From Alteracholeplasma palmae J233 (lineage in GTDB: Bacteria; Bacillota_I; Bacilli_A; Acholeplasmatales; Acholeplasmataceae): DNA of 64,000 nucleotides. The DNA lies in contig NC_022538.1 in NCBI RefSeq assembly GCF_000968055.1, positions 841,499 to 905,498 on the forward strand. The letters run 5' to 3'. Shown here piece after piece: positions 25,166 through 33,008 of the stretch. The stretch's first letter is position 1. Every line of letters begins with the position of its first letter. A program made the position numbers and the translations under genes. A model generated the notes under the pieces. It was not told where the DNA came from. It did no database searches and saw nothing but the letters and a program-made list of their open reading frames with translations.

Positions 25166-26296
25166 TTAAGCTTTAATAACCTCAGAATAAGCCATAATCA
25201 GTGGACCTACACCTTTAGCATCGTTTTTAACAATTGGTTCTGACATATAGTATTCATAAGAACCATCTCGTCTTGGATTAGATTCAGGTCCAACCCCGGC
25301 AACAAGACAAATATTTTCTAAATTTAAATCACCATTTGTATCTGTTAAAAAGTTAGTGCAAATACCATTAAAGATATCTAAACCAATTTGTTTATAAGAA
25401 GCGTCTAATAAATTATTGTTAGTAGCTTTTAAAATAGCATATGCAATTAAAGCACTACCACTAGATTCTAAATAATTTTTTTCTCTTGTTCCTAAATCAA
25501 CGATTTGATAAAACATTTTAGTCTTAGGATCTTGGTATTGTAATAAGCCATCAATGGTTTCTTTTAATAAAGATGCAAGATATTTTTTACCTTCGCTATC
25601 TTCCATATAATAAGCAACATCAGCTAAGCTTGCTGCATACCAACCGATTGCACGTAACCAGAAGTGTTTAGATAAACCAGTTTTTTTGTTAGCCCAAAAT
25701 AGAGATTTAGATTCATCATATGCATGATAATAAAGTTTTTTATCTTCATCAAACATAAGTGCTCTAACATTCTTAAACTGATTAAGGGTATCTTTATAAT
25801 CTTCTTTTTTATTAAATTGAGTATTATATCTAGTATAAAACGGTTGAATCATGTAAAGACCATCTAACCACACTTGGTCATGATAAATCTTTTTATGCCA
25901 GAAGTTGCCAGCATTGGTTCTAGGATGATTAGCAATTTGACTATATGATAACTCAATAGCCTTTAAATATTTTTCATTTTTAGTATACTTATATAAATCA
26001 AATAAAATTCTACTTTCAGATAAATCATCTGTACTGTAGTGAGTAGGGTCATAACCTAAAATAACGCCATCTTCATTTACATAATGATCAACATAACTGA
26101 TAACAAAGTCTAGATATTCTTTATTTTTTGTTTCTTCATATAATGCAATAAGAGAGGTTAACATACAACCATCGATATAGTTCCATCTGTTTTCTTTTCC
26201 AGCTCTTAAAACTTCCATGTTCCAAGCTGGTTTGCCTGGATCTTTAGTATCATTCATTAATTTTTTTATAAAAAGTTCAATTGATTGATTCTTCAC
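25166..26296 (-). CDS. GH88/GH105 family glycoside hydrolase (unsaturated rhamnogalacturonyl hydrolase-like), copy 1
   Basis: 376 residues, clearly paralogous to the downstream copy, with WNYIDGCMLTSLIALYEET, DDLSESRILFDLYKYT, HPRTNAGNFWH, QVWLDGLYMIQPFYTRY and HFWLRAIGWYAAS. No signal peptide. First gene of a two-gene operon with a consensus promoter on the minus strand. The two copies probably differ in oligosaccharide preference. No sugar transporter or pectate lyase is visible in the window, so how substrate arrives is open. Confidence 0.9.
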   Translation of the reverse strand: MKNQSIELFIKKLMNDTKDPGKPAWNMEVLRAGKENRWNYIDGCMLTSLIALYEETKNKEYLDFVISYVDHYVNEDGVILGYDPTHYSTDDLSESRILFDLYKYTKNEKYLKAIELSYSQIANHPRTNAGNFWHKKIYHDQVWLDGLYMIQPFYTRYNTQFNKKEDYKDTLNQFKNVRALMFDEDKKLYYHAYDESKSLFWANKKTGLSKHFWLRAIGWYAASLADVAYYMEDSEGKKYLASLLKETIDGLLQYQDPKTKMFYQIVDLGTREKNYLESSGSALIAYAILKATNNNLLDASYKQIGLDIFNGICTNFLTDTNGDLNLENICLVAGVGPESNPRRDGSYEYYMSEPIVKNDAKGVGPLIMAYSEVIKA

Positions 26297-26333
26297 TAAA
26301 CTGTCCTCTTTTCATTTTTTTGTTGTTACTATC

Positions 26334-26361
26334 ATTATACATTAAAAAAAAGAAAAGACAA
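26334..26361 (-). promoter_or_regulatory. Promoter of the GH105 operon
   Basis: On the minus strand TTGTCT (26361-26356) and TATAAT (26339-26334), spacer 16 bp, about 38 bp upstream of the first start codon. Confidence 0.7.
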
Positions 26362-26400
26362 ACCTACGATAAAACTATTTAAAAGAGACAAGCAATTTAT

Positions 26401-26429
26401 TTGCAAATATTTCGAATTCGAAATATAAT
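26401..26429 (+). promoter_or_regulatory. Promoter and MhqR-type operator of the quinone-detoxification operon
   Basis: TTGCAA (26401-26406) and TATAAT (26424-26429) with a 17 bp spacer. The spacer and first -10 bases are a perfect 20 bp palindrome, 26407-26426, with core TTTCGAATTCGAAA. The Bacillus MhqR operator as I recall it is an inverted repeat around the same CGAATTCG core. The operon encodes a MarR regulator, so autorepression by occluding RNA polymerase is likely. Confidence 0.85.
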
Positions 26430-26458
26430 TACAGTGCGAAGTATTTAGGAGGTAACAT

Positions 26459-27649
26459 ATGAAAACATTAGGAATACATCATATTTCATTAATATCAAGA
26501 CATGGACAAGAAATAATTGATTTTTATTCAGGATTTTTAGGTCTAAAATTAGTTAAAAAAACGCTCAATTATGAAAATAATCAACAATATCATTTATACT
26601 TTGGAACAGACAGTGCAGAAGTAGGAAGCCTATTAACATTTTTCCCACACCCATTAGCTAAGCAAGGATTAAAAGGAGATGGACAAGTAAGAACAATTAC
26701 TCTGGCAATTCCTAAAAACAGTTTTTCCTTTTGGGAAAATAGACTTAGAAAATTTGAAATTGAATACGCATATACTAGAAGATTTAAGCAAACATATTTA
26801 AGTTTTAATGATTTAGATAACATTGAAATTGAATTAACAGAAACTGATTTGGGAAATCCCAACTTATATGAATTTAATGGTGTTACAAAAGAAGTTGCTA
26901 TAAAAGGTATTTATGGAGTCATCTTAAATGCTGGTAATCCTGAAAGTGAAAATATGCTTAAAGAATTAGGATATCAAAAAACAGATGAATCTAGTTTATT
27001 TGATAGATTTAAAGTAAATGACCAATTAGGTGGTTTAGTTGATCTTTATAAAATAAGAGAAGAACTAGGGATTCAATCTATTGGAACTGTTCATCATATT
27101 GCTTATGCTGTTAATGACGATGAAATAAATCTTTGGCATGAAAAACTGATCAAAGAGGGCTTTAAAGTAACAGAGGTTAAAGATAGAAAATATTTCAAAT
27201 CTATTTATTTTAAAGAACAATCTGGTATTACATATGAATTAGCCACCCAAACACCAGGAATGTTAATAGATGAAAGTATTGACCAGTTAGGTAAAAATTT
27301 TATTATTCCAGAACAATTTACTAATTTAGATAAAAATCAATTGAATCAACTCATGCCTTTATTTATAAAAGAAAACCAAAAATTAACAAAATATGATTAT
27401 ATAGATAAAAAGAGTTTTGATGAGATAAATAGACATAAAGTAGTATTGCAAGAAATTAACAAACTTGCAAGAATTGCAAAAGAGCGAGAATTAACTCCAG
27501 ATGAATTTAAGTTAAGAAAAGAATTAAGAGAAGAATATGTATCATCTATTACAAGAGGCGTTAGAAATATGATTGAAAAGGTTCAAGTAGTAGACAAAGA
27601 CGGCAATGTAGAAAATAGTTTTGTAAAAAAAGAAAAGGAAGTTAACTAA
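26459..27649 (+). CDS. VOC-family ring-cleaving dioxygenase-like protein (MhqA/MhqO type), long
   Basis: 396 residues: two vicinal-oxygen-chelate modules (about 1-140 and 150-275), the first starting GIHHISLISRHGQEIIDFYS, the second containing VHHIAYAV and ITYELATQTPG. Paired His and Glu residues are candidate metal ligands. A C-terminal extension of about 100 mostly helical, charged residues goes beyond usual MhqO length. In Bacillus, related genes of the MhqR regulon break down hydroquinones. AGGAGGTAACAT precedes the start. The second dioxygenase gene starts one base after the stop. Confidence 0.88.
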   Translation: MKTLGIHHISLISRHGQEIIDFYSGFLGLKLVKKTLNYENNQQYHLYFGTDSAEVGSLLTFFPHPLAKQGLKGDGQVRTITLAIPKNSFSFWENRLRKFEIEYAYTRRFKQTYLSFNDLDNIEIELTETDLGNPNLYEFNGVTKEVAIKGIYGVILNAGNPESENMLKELGYQKTDESSLFDRFKVNDQLGGLVDLYKIREELGIQSIGTVHHIAYAVNDDEINLWHEKLIKEGFKVTEVKDRKYFKSIYFKEQSGITYELATQTPGMLIDESIDQLGKNFIIPEQFTNLDKNQLNQLMPLFIKENQKLTKYDYIDKKSFDEINRHKVVLQEINKLARIAKERELTPDEFKLRKELREEYVSSITRGVRNMIEKVQVVDKDGNVENSFVKKEKEVN

Positions 27650-27650
27650 C

Positions 27651-28637
27651 ATGAAAATATTAAAAGGAATACACCACGTGACAGCAATCACTAGTAGTGC
27701 AGAAAAAATTTATGAATTTTTCACTTACACACTAGGATTAAGATTAGTAAAAAAAACAATTAATCAAGATGACATCAATACCTATCACTTATTTTTTGCA
27801 GATGATAAAGGTAGTGCAGGAACAGATATGACATTCTTTGATTTCCAAGGAATTTCAAAAGCTAAATTTGGGACTAATGAAATTTCAAGAACAGGATTTA
27901 GAGTACCAAACGATAAAGCATTAGAATATTGGTTAAAAAGATTTAATCATTATAATGTAAAACATACAGAAATTAAAACATTGTTTGGTAAAAAAGTCAT
28001 TTATTTTAATGATTTTGATGATCAAAGATATATATTATTTTCAGATGAAAACAATACTGGTATTGAAAGCGGAACACCATGGCTAAATGGACCTGTTCCT
28101 AATGAATTTGCGATTACAGGACTAGGACCTATCTTTCTAACAGTTTCTAATTTTGATACGATGGATTTAATGTTAAGTAAAATTCTAGGAATGACAAAAA
28201 AAGAAACAGAAGGTCAATTCACATTATACGAAATGGGAACTGGCGGTAATGGAGCAAGTGTAATTGTTGAGAAAAATCTTATTTTACCAAATGCAGTCCA
28301 AGGATTTGGTGGTGTGCATCACGTTGCCTTTAGAGTAGAAGATAGAAGTGAATTAGAATACTGGCAAAAGAAATTTGCAGAATTTAGAGCACCCAACTCT
28401 GGCTTAGTAGATAGATTTTACTTTGAATCACTTTATACAAGACTATACCCTAATATTTTATTTGAATTAGCAACCGAGGGACCTGGCTTTATTGATGATC
28501 AAGAACCTTATGAAACACTAGGAGAAATGTTAGCATTACCTCCTAGATTCAGAGATAGACGAGATTATGTTGAAAGTGTTGTAAGACCTATTAATACCAA
28601 GCGTAGTGATAAAACATTTAAAAAGGAGTATTTCTAA
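27651..28637 (+). CDS. VOC-family ring-cleaving dioxygenase-like protein (MhqO type)
   Basis: 328 residues with two VOC modules: GIHHVTAITSSAEKIYEFFT at the N terminus, and GGVHHVAFRVEDRSELEYWQ with LFELATEGPGF in the C-terminal half. These place His/His/Glu metal ligands. Length is typical of LinE/MhqO-like hydroquinone dioxygenases. It likely oxidises hydroquinone or catechol-type compounds after quinone reduction. Second cistron of the operon; the regulator gene follows after one base. Confidence 0.9.
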   Translation: MKILKGIHHVTAITSSAEKIYEFFTYTLGLRLVKKTINQDDINTYHLFFADDKGSAGTDMTFFDFQGISKAKFGTNEISRTGFRVPNDKALEYWLKRFNHYNVKHTEIKTLFGKKVIYFNDFDDQRYILFSDENNTGIESGTPWLNGPVPNEFAITGLGPIFLTVSNFDTMDLMLSKILGMTKKETEGQFTLYEMGTGGNGASVIVEKNLILPNAVQGFGGVHHVAFRVEDRSELEYWQKKFAEFRAPNSGLVDRFYFESLYTRLYPNILFELATEGPGFIDDQEPYETLGEMLALPPRFRDRRDYVESVVRPINTKRSDKTFKKEYF

Positions 28638-28638
28638 G

Positions 28639-29055
28639 ATGCCCTCTCATTTAATCACAGTTCTTTTTAAGGCAACAAAAAAACTTGAAGAAAAGATAAA
28701 AGAAGATACCATGCAACATGGACTTAATTTATCTGAATTTGGAGTTTTAGAAGCACTTTATACGAAAGAGCGACTCTATGTTAATGAACTATGCCAAAAA
28801 ATTTTAGTCCCTAATAGCAGTATGACATATACATTAGATAAACTAACTAAACTCAATTTAATTGAAAGAAAAAGAGATGAAGTTGATAAAAGAAGTTATA
28901 AGGTTCAATTAACAATCGAAGGACATAGAAAAATGAAAGAAATATTAAAAGAACATTATATTTTTCTAGATACACTCACTGAAACATTAACAAAAGACGA
29001 ACAAGAAAATTTAAGAGAATTACTTAAAAAAATAGGATATGCAAATGAACTATAA
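28639..29055 (+). CDS. MarR-family regulator (MhqR-like)
   Basis: 138 residues from the ATG at 28639, with AAAAGGAG 11 bases upstream; this excludes an N-terminal extension read from an upstream start inside the previous gene. Winged-helix region about 30-100: LSEFGVLEALY, VNELCQKILVPNSSMTYTLD (recognition helix), LIERKRDEVDKRSYKV (wing with the conserved DxR). Likely represses its own operon from the palindrome at 26407-26426 and is released by quinones. Overlaps the next gene. Confidence 0.9.
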   Translation: MPSHLITVLFKATKKLEEKIKEDTMQHGLNLSEFGVLEALYTKERLYVNELCQKILVPNSSMTYTLDKLTKLNLIERKRDEVDKRSYKVQLTIEGHRKMKEILKEHYIFLDTLTETLTKDEQENLRELLKKIGYANEL

Positions 29056-29638
29056 AATAAAAAAGGGAACCAATGAAAAAGTATTTATAATGTTTCATGG
29101 TACTGGTGGAGATGCAGATAGTCTACTACCAATATCAAATCATCTTGATGCTAATGCAACCTACATTGGATTAGAAGGTAATGTCTTAGAATATGGGGCA
29201 AGACGCTTTTTTAAACGAAGTGCGGTTGGTGTTTATGACTATGCTAACCTTTTAGATGAAACACATATTGTCTCAGAAACAATTGATAGGATTATCTTAG
29301 AACATCAATTAAGTGACAAAAAAATCTATTTAATAGGATACTCTAATGGAGCAAATATGATTCAAAGTTTATTAAAAGTGTATCCTAATAAGTATACTTA
29401 TATGATACTATTACATCCTAGTTTATTAAAAGATGAGTCTATGCCTGAACTCAGCCAAACCAACATTTTTTTATCAACATCTTACGACGATCCTTATTCA
29501 ACTAAAGAAGAAATCAATCAATTAATAAACCATTTAAAAAACGCTAATAGCAACTTAACTATACAGATGACTGATCAAGGACATAGTATCACACAAAAAG
29601 AAGTTACTGAACTTAAGAAATGGTATGAAAAGCACTAA
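29045..29638 (+). CDS. Alpha/beta hydrolase, carboxylesterase-like (MhqD type)
   Basis: 197 residues from the ATG at 29045, with AGGA about 8 bases upstream (an ATG at 29039 is the alternative). Motifs: FIMFHGTGGDA (oxyanion region), GYSNGANM (nucleophile Ser in GxSxG), DDPYS and DQGHSIT (catalytic Asp and His). In the Bacillus mhq regulon the equivalent MhqD accompanies MhqR and MhqO. It overlaps the regulator gene by 11 bases and ends in a terminator. Physiological substrate unknown. Confidence 0.88.
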   Translation: MNYKIKKGTNEKVFIMFHGTGGDADSLLPISNHLDANATYIGLEGNVLEYGARRFFKRSAVGVYDYANLLDETHIVSETIDRIILEHQLSDKKIYLIGYSNGANMIQSLLKVYPNKYTYMILLHPSLLKDESMPELSQTNIFLSTSYDDPYSTKEEINQLINHLKNANSNLTIQMTDQGHSITQKEVTELKKWYEKH

Positions 29639-29665
29639 ATGGACTTATAAAAAGTCCATTTTTTT
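29637..29665 (+). terminator. Terminator of the mhq-like operon
   Basis: AAATGGACTT (29637-29646) / AAGTCCATTT (29652-29661), followed by Ts to 29665; it begins in the stop codon. Confidence 0.9.
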
Positions 29666-29695
29666 GTTATACTAATAACAAGTGAGGTTAGATAT

Positions 29696-30769
29696 ATGAA
29701 AAATGAATTTTCTTGTGGCAGTGTTGTTTATAAACTAGAAAATGGAATATATAAATTTCTTTTAATAAAACATAAAAATGGTGGACATATTAGTTTTCCA
29801 AAAGGTCATATGGAAAACGATGAAACTGAAATTGTAACAGTCAAAAGAGAAGTTTATGAAGAAACAGGCATTTTAATTAAAATAGATGAAACTAAGTATA
29901 AAGATATATCATATAGTCCTAAAGAAGGCATCATGAAAAAAGTTACTTTTTTTCTTTCTGAAGCTGTAACAAGTGATTCTAAAAATCAGGAAGAAGAAGT
30001 TTCAGAAATATATTGGGAAAAAAGTGATAAAGTTTTAGACATGCTGACCTATGAGACGGATAGTGAAATCTTTTTAGAATTAACAAAAGATTTGAAAAAA
30101 AGTAAAACAAAAAGTATCCTTGAATTAATAGGTATCATGCTTTTTACAATTATTTTAGTAGGACTAACAGATTTTCTAAACTGGTGTTACTGGTATAAAG
30201 CAGCCTTTAAACTAATTATGTTTTTAGGAATACCTTATGCATATTTAAAAGTTAGAGTCTTGGATATTAAAAAAATATTTAGATTAGATAAGAAAAATAC
30301 ATATATTTCGATTGTCTTAGGTATAGTAGTTTACGGGTTTGTATTAGGTGGGTATTTTGTCATAAGAAACTGGATGGACTTTTCTACTATTCCGGAGGCT
30401 TTAGAAAAGAATCTAGGTATTACAGAAAGTAATTTTATGACAGTATTTTTCTATATACCTATTGTCAATGCACTTCTTGAAGAACTATTTTTTAGAGGGT
30501 TTTTACAAGAAGGATTTAAAAAGTTTTTCAAAACTAAATATGCCATTATCATATCAGCATTTATATTCAGTATTTACCATTTAGCAATTATAGGAACATG
30601 GGTAAGTGTTTGGCCTATTTTGGCTGCATTAGCTAGTCTAATGATAGTTGGAATGGTTTTTGGATATATCACTGAAAAAACGAAAAGTATTTTACCAACC
30701 TATATGATTCACTTATTTGCTAACTTAGCAATTAATACTGCAGCATTGTTCATTTTACATATTATTTAA
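29696..30769 (+). CDS. Nudix hydrolase fused to CPBP intramembrane protease
   Basis: 357 residues joining two families. Residues 1-about 130 are a Nudix domain with a perfect box: G37, E43, R51-E52-V53, E55-E56, G58-I59. From about 140 there are roughly six membrane segments with the CPBP (Abi, CAAX-protease-like) motifs EELFFRG (E262, E263, R267), FSIYHLA (H295) and HLFAN (H339, N343). The frame is continuous, with no break or internal ribosome binding site at the junction. The Nudix part suggests cleavage of a nucleoside-diphosphate compound at the membrane; the CPBP part suggests peptide cleavage or a bacteriocin-immunity-like role. Substrates unknown. Confidence 0.9.
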   Translation: MKNEFSCGSVVYKLENGIYKFLLIKHKNGGHISFPKGHMENDETEIVTVKREVYEETGILIKIDETKYKDISYSPKEGIMKKVTFFLSEAVTSDSKNQEEEVSEIYWEKSDKVLDMLTYETDSEIFLELTKDLKKSKTKSILELIGIMLFTIILVGLTDFLNWCYWYKAAFKLIMFLGIPYAYLKVRVLDIKKIFRLDKKNTYISIVLGIVVYGFVLGGYFVIRNWMDFSTIPEALEKNLGITESNFMTVFFYIPIVNALLEELFFRGFLQEGFKKFFKTKYAIIISAFIFSIYHLAIIGTWVSVWPILAALASLMIVGMVFGYITEKTKSILPTYMIHLFANLAINTAALFILHII

Positions 30770-30793
30770 GAAGACAGAAAGAAGGATTATTGT

Positions 30794-31531
30794 ATGAAAA
30801 TATTTATAACAGGAGATTCAACAGCAGCAAAAAAAGAATTAAATAAAAGACCAGAAACTGGATGGGGAGAAAAACTCTACAAGTATTTAAATGAGCCTAT
30901 TGAAATTATTAATGTAGCACAAAATGGAAGAAGCACAAAGTCATTTTTAAATGAAAATAGATTAAGTGATATTATTCCTTTATTTGAAAAAGGTGATTAT
31001 TTATTTATTCAATTTGGACATAACGATGGAAAAATTAAAGATCCTGCCAGATTCACTGAACCTTTCGGTGAATATCAAGAAAATCTAAAAATATTTATTA
31101 ATAGTGCTAGAGAAAAAGGTGTGATACCTGTTATTTTCAGTTCTGTAAGTAGAAGAAAGTTTTTAGAAGATGGAAGTTTAGATCCAAAAGCAGTTGAAGA
31201 TTATCCTCAAGCTGCTTTAGAATTAGCTAAAAAAGAAAATGTTGTTTCTCTAGATTTATTTACAGCAACCCAAAAACTGTATACATACTTAGGAGAAGAT
31301 TTATCAAGAAAATTATTTGTTCAATTAAAACCTACAGATAGTAAAAACTATCCTGAAGGTAAAGAAGATAATACACATTTTTGTGACTTAGGTGCTAAGA
31401 TGATCGCAAGTTTAGTATCAGAAAGTATTTTAAATTCTTCATTAGAATTTAAAAATAAAATTGATTCAACTAAGATTTTAACTCAAAAAGAAATTAAAGA
31501 AGAATTAGAAAAGAAATATTTATATGAATAA
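30794..31531 (+). CDS. SGNH/GDSL esterase, rhamnogalacturonan acetylesterase-like
   Basis: 245 residues with the SGNH blocks ITGDSTAA (Ser), NVAQNGRSTKS (Gly), IQFGHNDGK (Asn) and EDNTHFCDLGA (Asp and His). The NTHF block is typical of rhamnogalacturonan acetylesterases, which remove acetyl groups from the pectin backbone. No signal peptide, so it would act on imported oligosaccharides, matching the two cytoplasmic GH105 enzymes 5 kb upstream. Overlaps the methyltransferase gene by 8 bases. Confidence 0.87.
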   Translation: MKIFITGDSTAAKKELNKRPETGWGEKLYKYLNEPIEIINVAQNGRSTKSFLNENRLSDIIPLFEKGDYLFIQFGHNDGKIKDPARFTEPFGEYQENLKIFINSAREKGVIPVIFSSVSRRKFLEDGSLDPKAVEDYPQAALELAKKENVVSLDLFTATQKLYTYLGEDLSRKLFVQLKPTDSKNYPEGKEDNTHFCDLGAKMIASLVSESILNSSLEFKNKIDSTKILTQKEIKEELEKKYLYE

Positions 31532-32684
31532 AATAGTAGTTCAATTTGATGATTCAAGTTTTGATATGCATAAATCAAGTCCTTTTGAGAATATGCCTTA
31601 TAAAAAACAATTAGAAGTCAAAGATGAGTATTTAAAACAATTATTTAAAGAAGTTAACTATGATCTGAGCCAACATCATATTGTAGAAAATCCATCACCT
31701 GAATTTTATAGACATAAAGTTATATTGTCAGCGGTTAATATTAAAAAAAATAATAAGTTTGAATTAAAACTAGGTTTATTTATTGAAGGAAGTAAACAAA
31801 TAGATCCTAAAATTAACCATCATATTCAAGATAAAGAGATTAATGATGCTTTAATAAAAATAGAAAAAATATTACTAAAATATAAAATTAGAGCACATAA
31901 TAGATTTGAACCTAAAGGTACTTTAAAACATGTACTTATGAGAAAATCAGCAAGTACTGGAAAAATGTTATTAGTTTTAGTTACACAATCTACGTTACTG
32001 CCTAACCATAAATTAATTGTAAAAGACATTATTAGCGAATGTCCTAATATCATGACAGTGGTTCAAAATATTCAAGATAGAGAAACTCCAGTAGTTCTAG
32101 GTGATAAGGATAAGATTCTATACGGAAAAGGCTATATTTATGATGAAATTGATGGCATAGAATTTAGAATACACTATAAATCATTTTATCAAGTGAATCC
32201 ATACCAAATGAAAAATCTATATCACTATGCATTAGAACAAGCAAATCTTAATAAAAATGATATGGTTGTTGATACATACAGTGGAATAGGCACAATCACT
32301 TTATTAGCTTCTGTTAAAGCTAAACAAGTCATTGGTATTGAAGTGAACCAAAATGCTGTTTTAGATGCTAAATTTAATCAAGTTTTAAATAATATTGAAA
32401 ATGTTGAATTTATTTGTGATGATGTAGAAAGAAGCCTTGTTAATATCAAACAAATTGATACATTAATTATGGACCCTTCAAGGGATGGGGCAAGTAGAAA
32501 TTTCTTAGAAACTGTTCTTAGGATTAAACCTAAAAAAATTGTATATATATCTTGTGATCCAAAAACACAGATTAGAGATTTAAAGAGTTTATTAAACGAC
32601 TATGAAATTAAGAGTGTACAAGGATTTGATATGTTCTCGTATACCGCACATGTGGAGAATGTAGTATTGCTTTCCTTGAAATAG
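31524..32684 (+). CDS. 23S rRNA (uracil-5-)-methyltransferase, RlmCD/TrmA family
   Basis: 386 residues. The SAM-binding motif is VVDTYSGIGTITLL, then MDPSRDGAS, YISCDPKTQIRDL (catalytic Cys) and the C-terminal FDMFSYTAHVEN. It methylates uridine C5 in 23S rRNA, or tRNA U54 if TrmA-like. No N-terminal TRAM domain is obvious. The start overlaps the acetylesterase gene. The last 14 codons (from 32643) recur as diverged copies at 37145 and 42450, marking the gene end as an insertion site. Confidence 0.9.
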   Translation: MNKIVVQFDDSSFDMHKSSPFENMPYKKQLEVKDEYLKQLFKEVNYDLSQHHIVENPSPEFYRHKVILSAVNIKKNNKFELKLGLFIEGSKQIDPKINHHIQDKEINDALIKIEKILLKYKIRAHNRFEPKGTLKHVLMRKSASTGKMLLVLVTQSTLLPNHKLIVKDIISECPNIMTVVQNIQDRETPVVLGDKDKILYGKGYIYDEIDGIEFRIHYKSFYQVNPYQMKNLYHYALEQANLNKNDMVVDTYSGIGTITLLASVKAKQVIGIEVNQNAVLDAKFNQVLNNIENVEFICDDVERSLVNIKQIDTLIMDPSRDGASRNFLETVLRIKPKKIVYISCDPKTQIRDLKSLLNDYEIKSVQGFDMFSYTAHVENVVLLSLK

Positions 32685-32844
32685 GAAATTACACCCTAAC
32701 AAAGGTATTTATATAAAATAGACTTTTTTATTTGATATATTAAATTAGAAGTTAAGAGTTGTACTATAGATTTATTCTGCAAAGAAATGAGTTTTAAAAT
32801 AATACTGTTTTTAAATATATCCTGCTAAAGTGAGTGAGAAATTA

Positions 32845-32978
32845 TTGACTTAAAAAAATAGATGTGATAATATAGAAATTGTAAAATACGCTAATAATCA
32901 TCGCCGGATGATATTGGGACGTTAAAAGTGCTTCGTAGGCAATACGAAGAAGCACTCTTGGCGTCCTTTTATTTTTTT
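32845..32978 (+). promoter_or_regulatory. Promoter and attenuator-like leader of the ABC exporter operon
   Basis: The 324 bases before the exporter hold TTGACT (32845-32850) and TAATAT (32868-32873), spacer 17 bp. A leader follows with hairpin ATCATC-GCCG-GATGAT (about 32896-32911). Then comes a nested terminator: outer GGACG / CGTCC and inner AGTGCTTCGTA / TACGAAGAAGCACT (3-base bulge), ending in a T-run before 32980. A complete terminator inside a 5' leader implies conditional read-through, as known for the bmrCD exporter in Bacillus; no convincing leader peptide is visible. 32685-32844 shows nothing coding. Confidence 0.7.
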
Positions 32979-33008
32979 AATTATTAGTAAAAATCAAGGA
33001 GAGAAATT

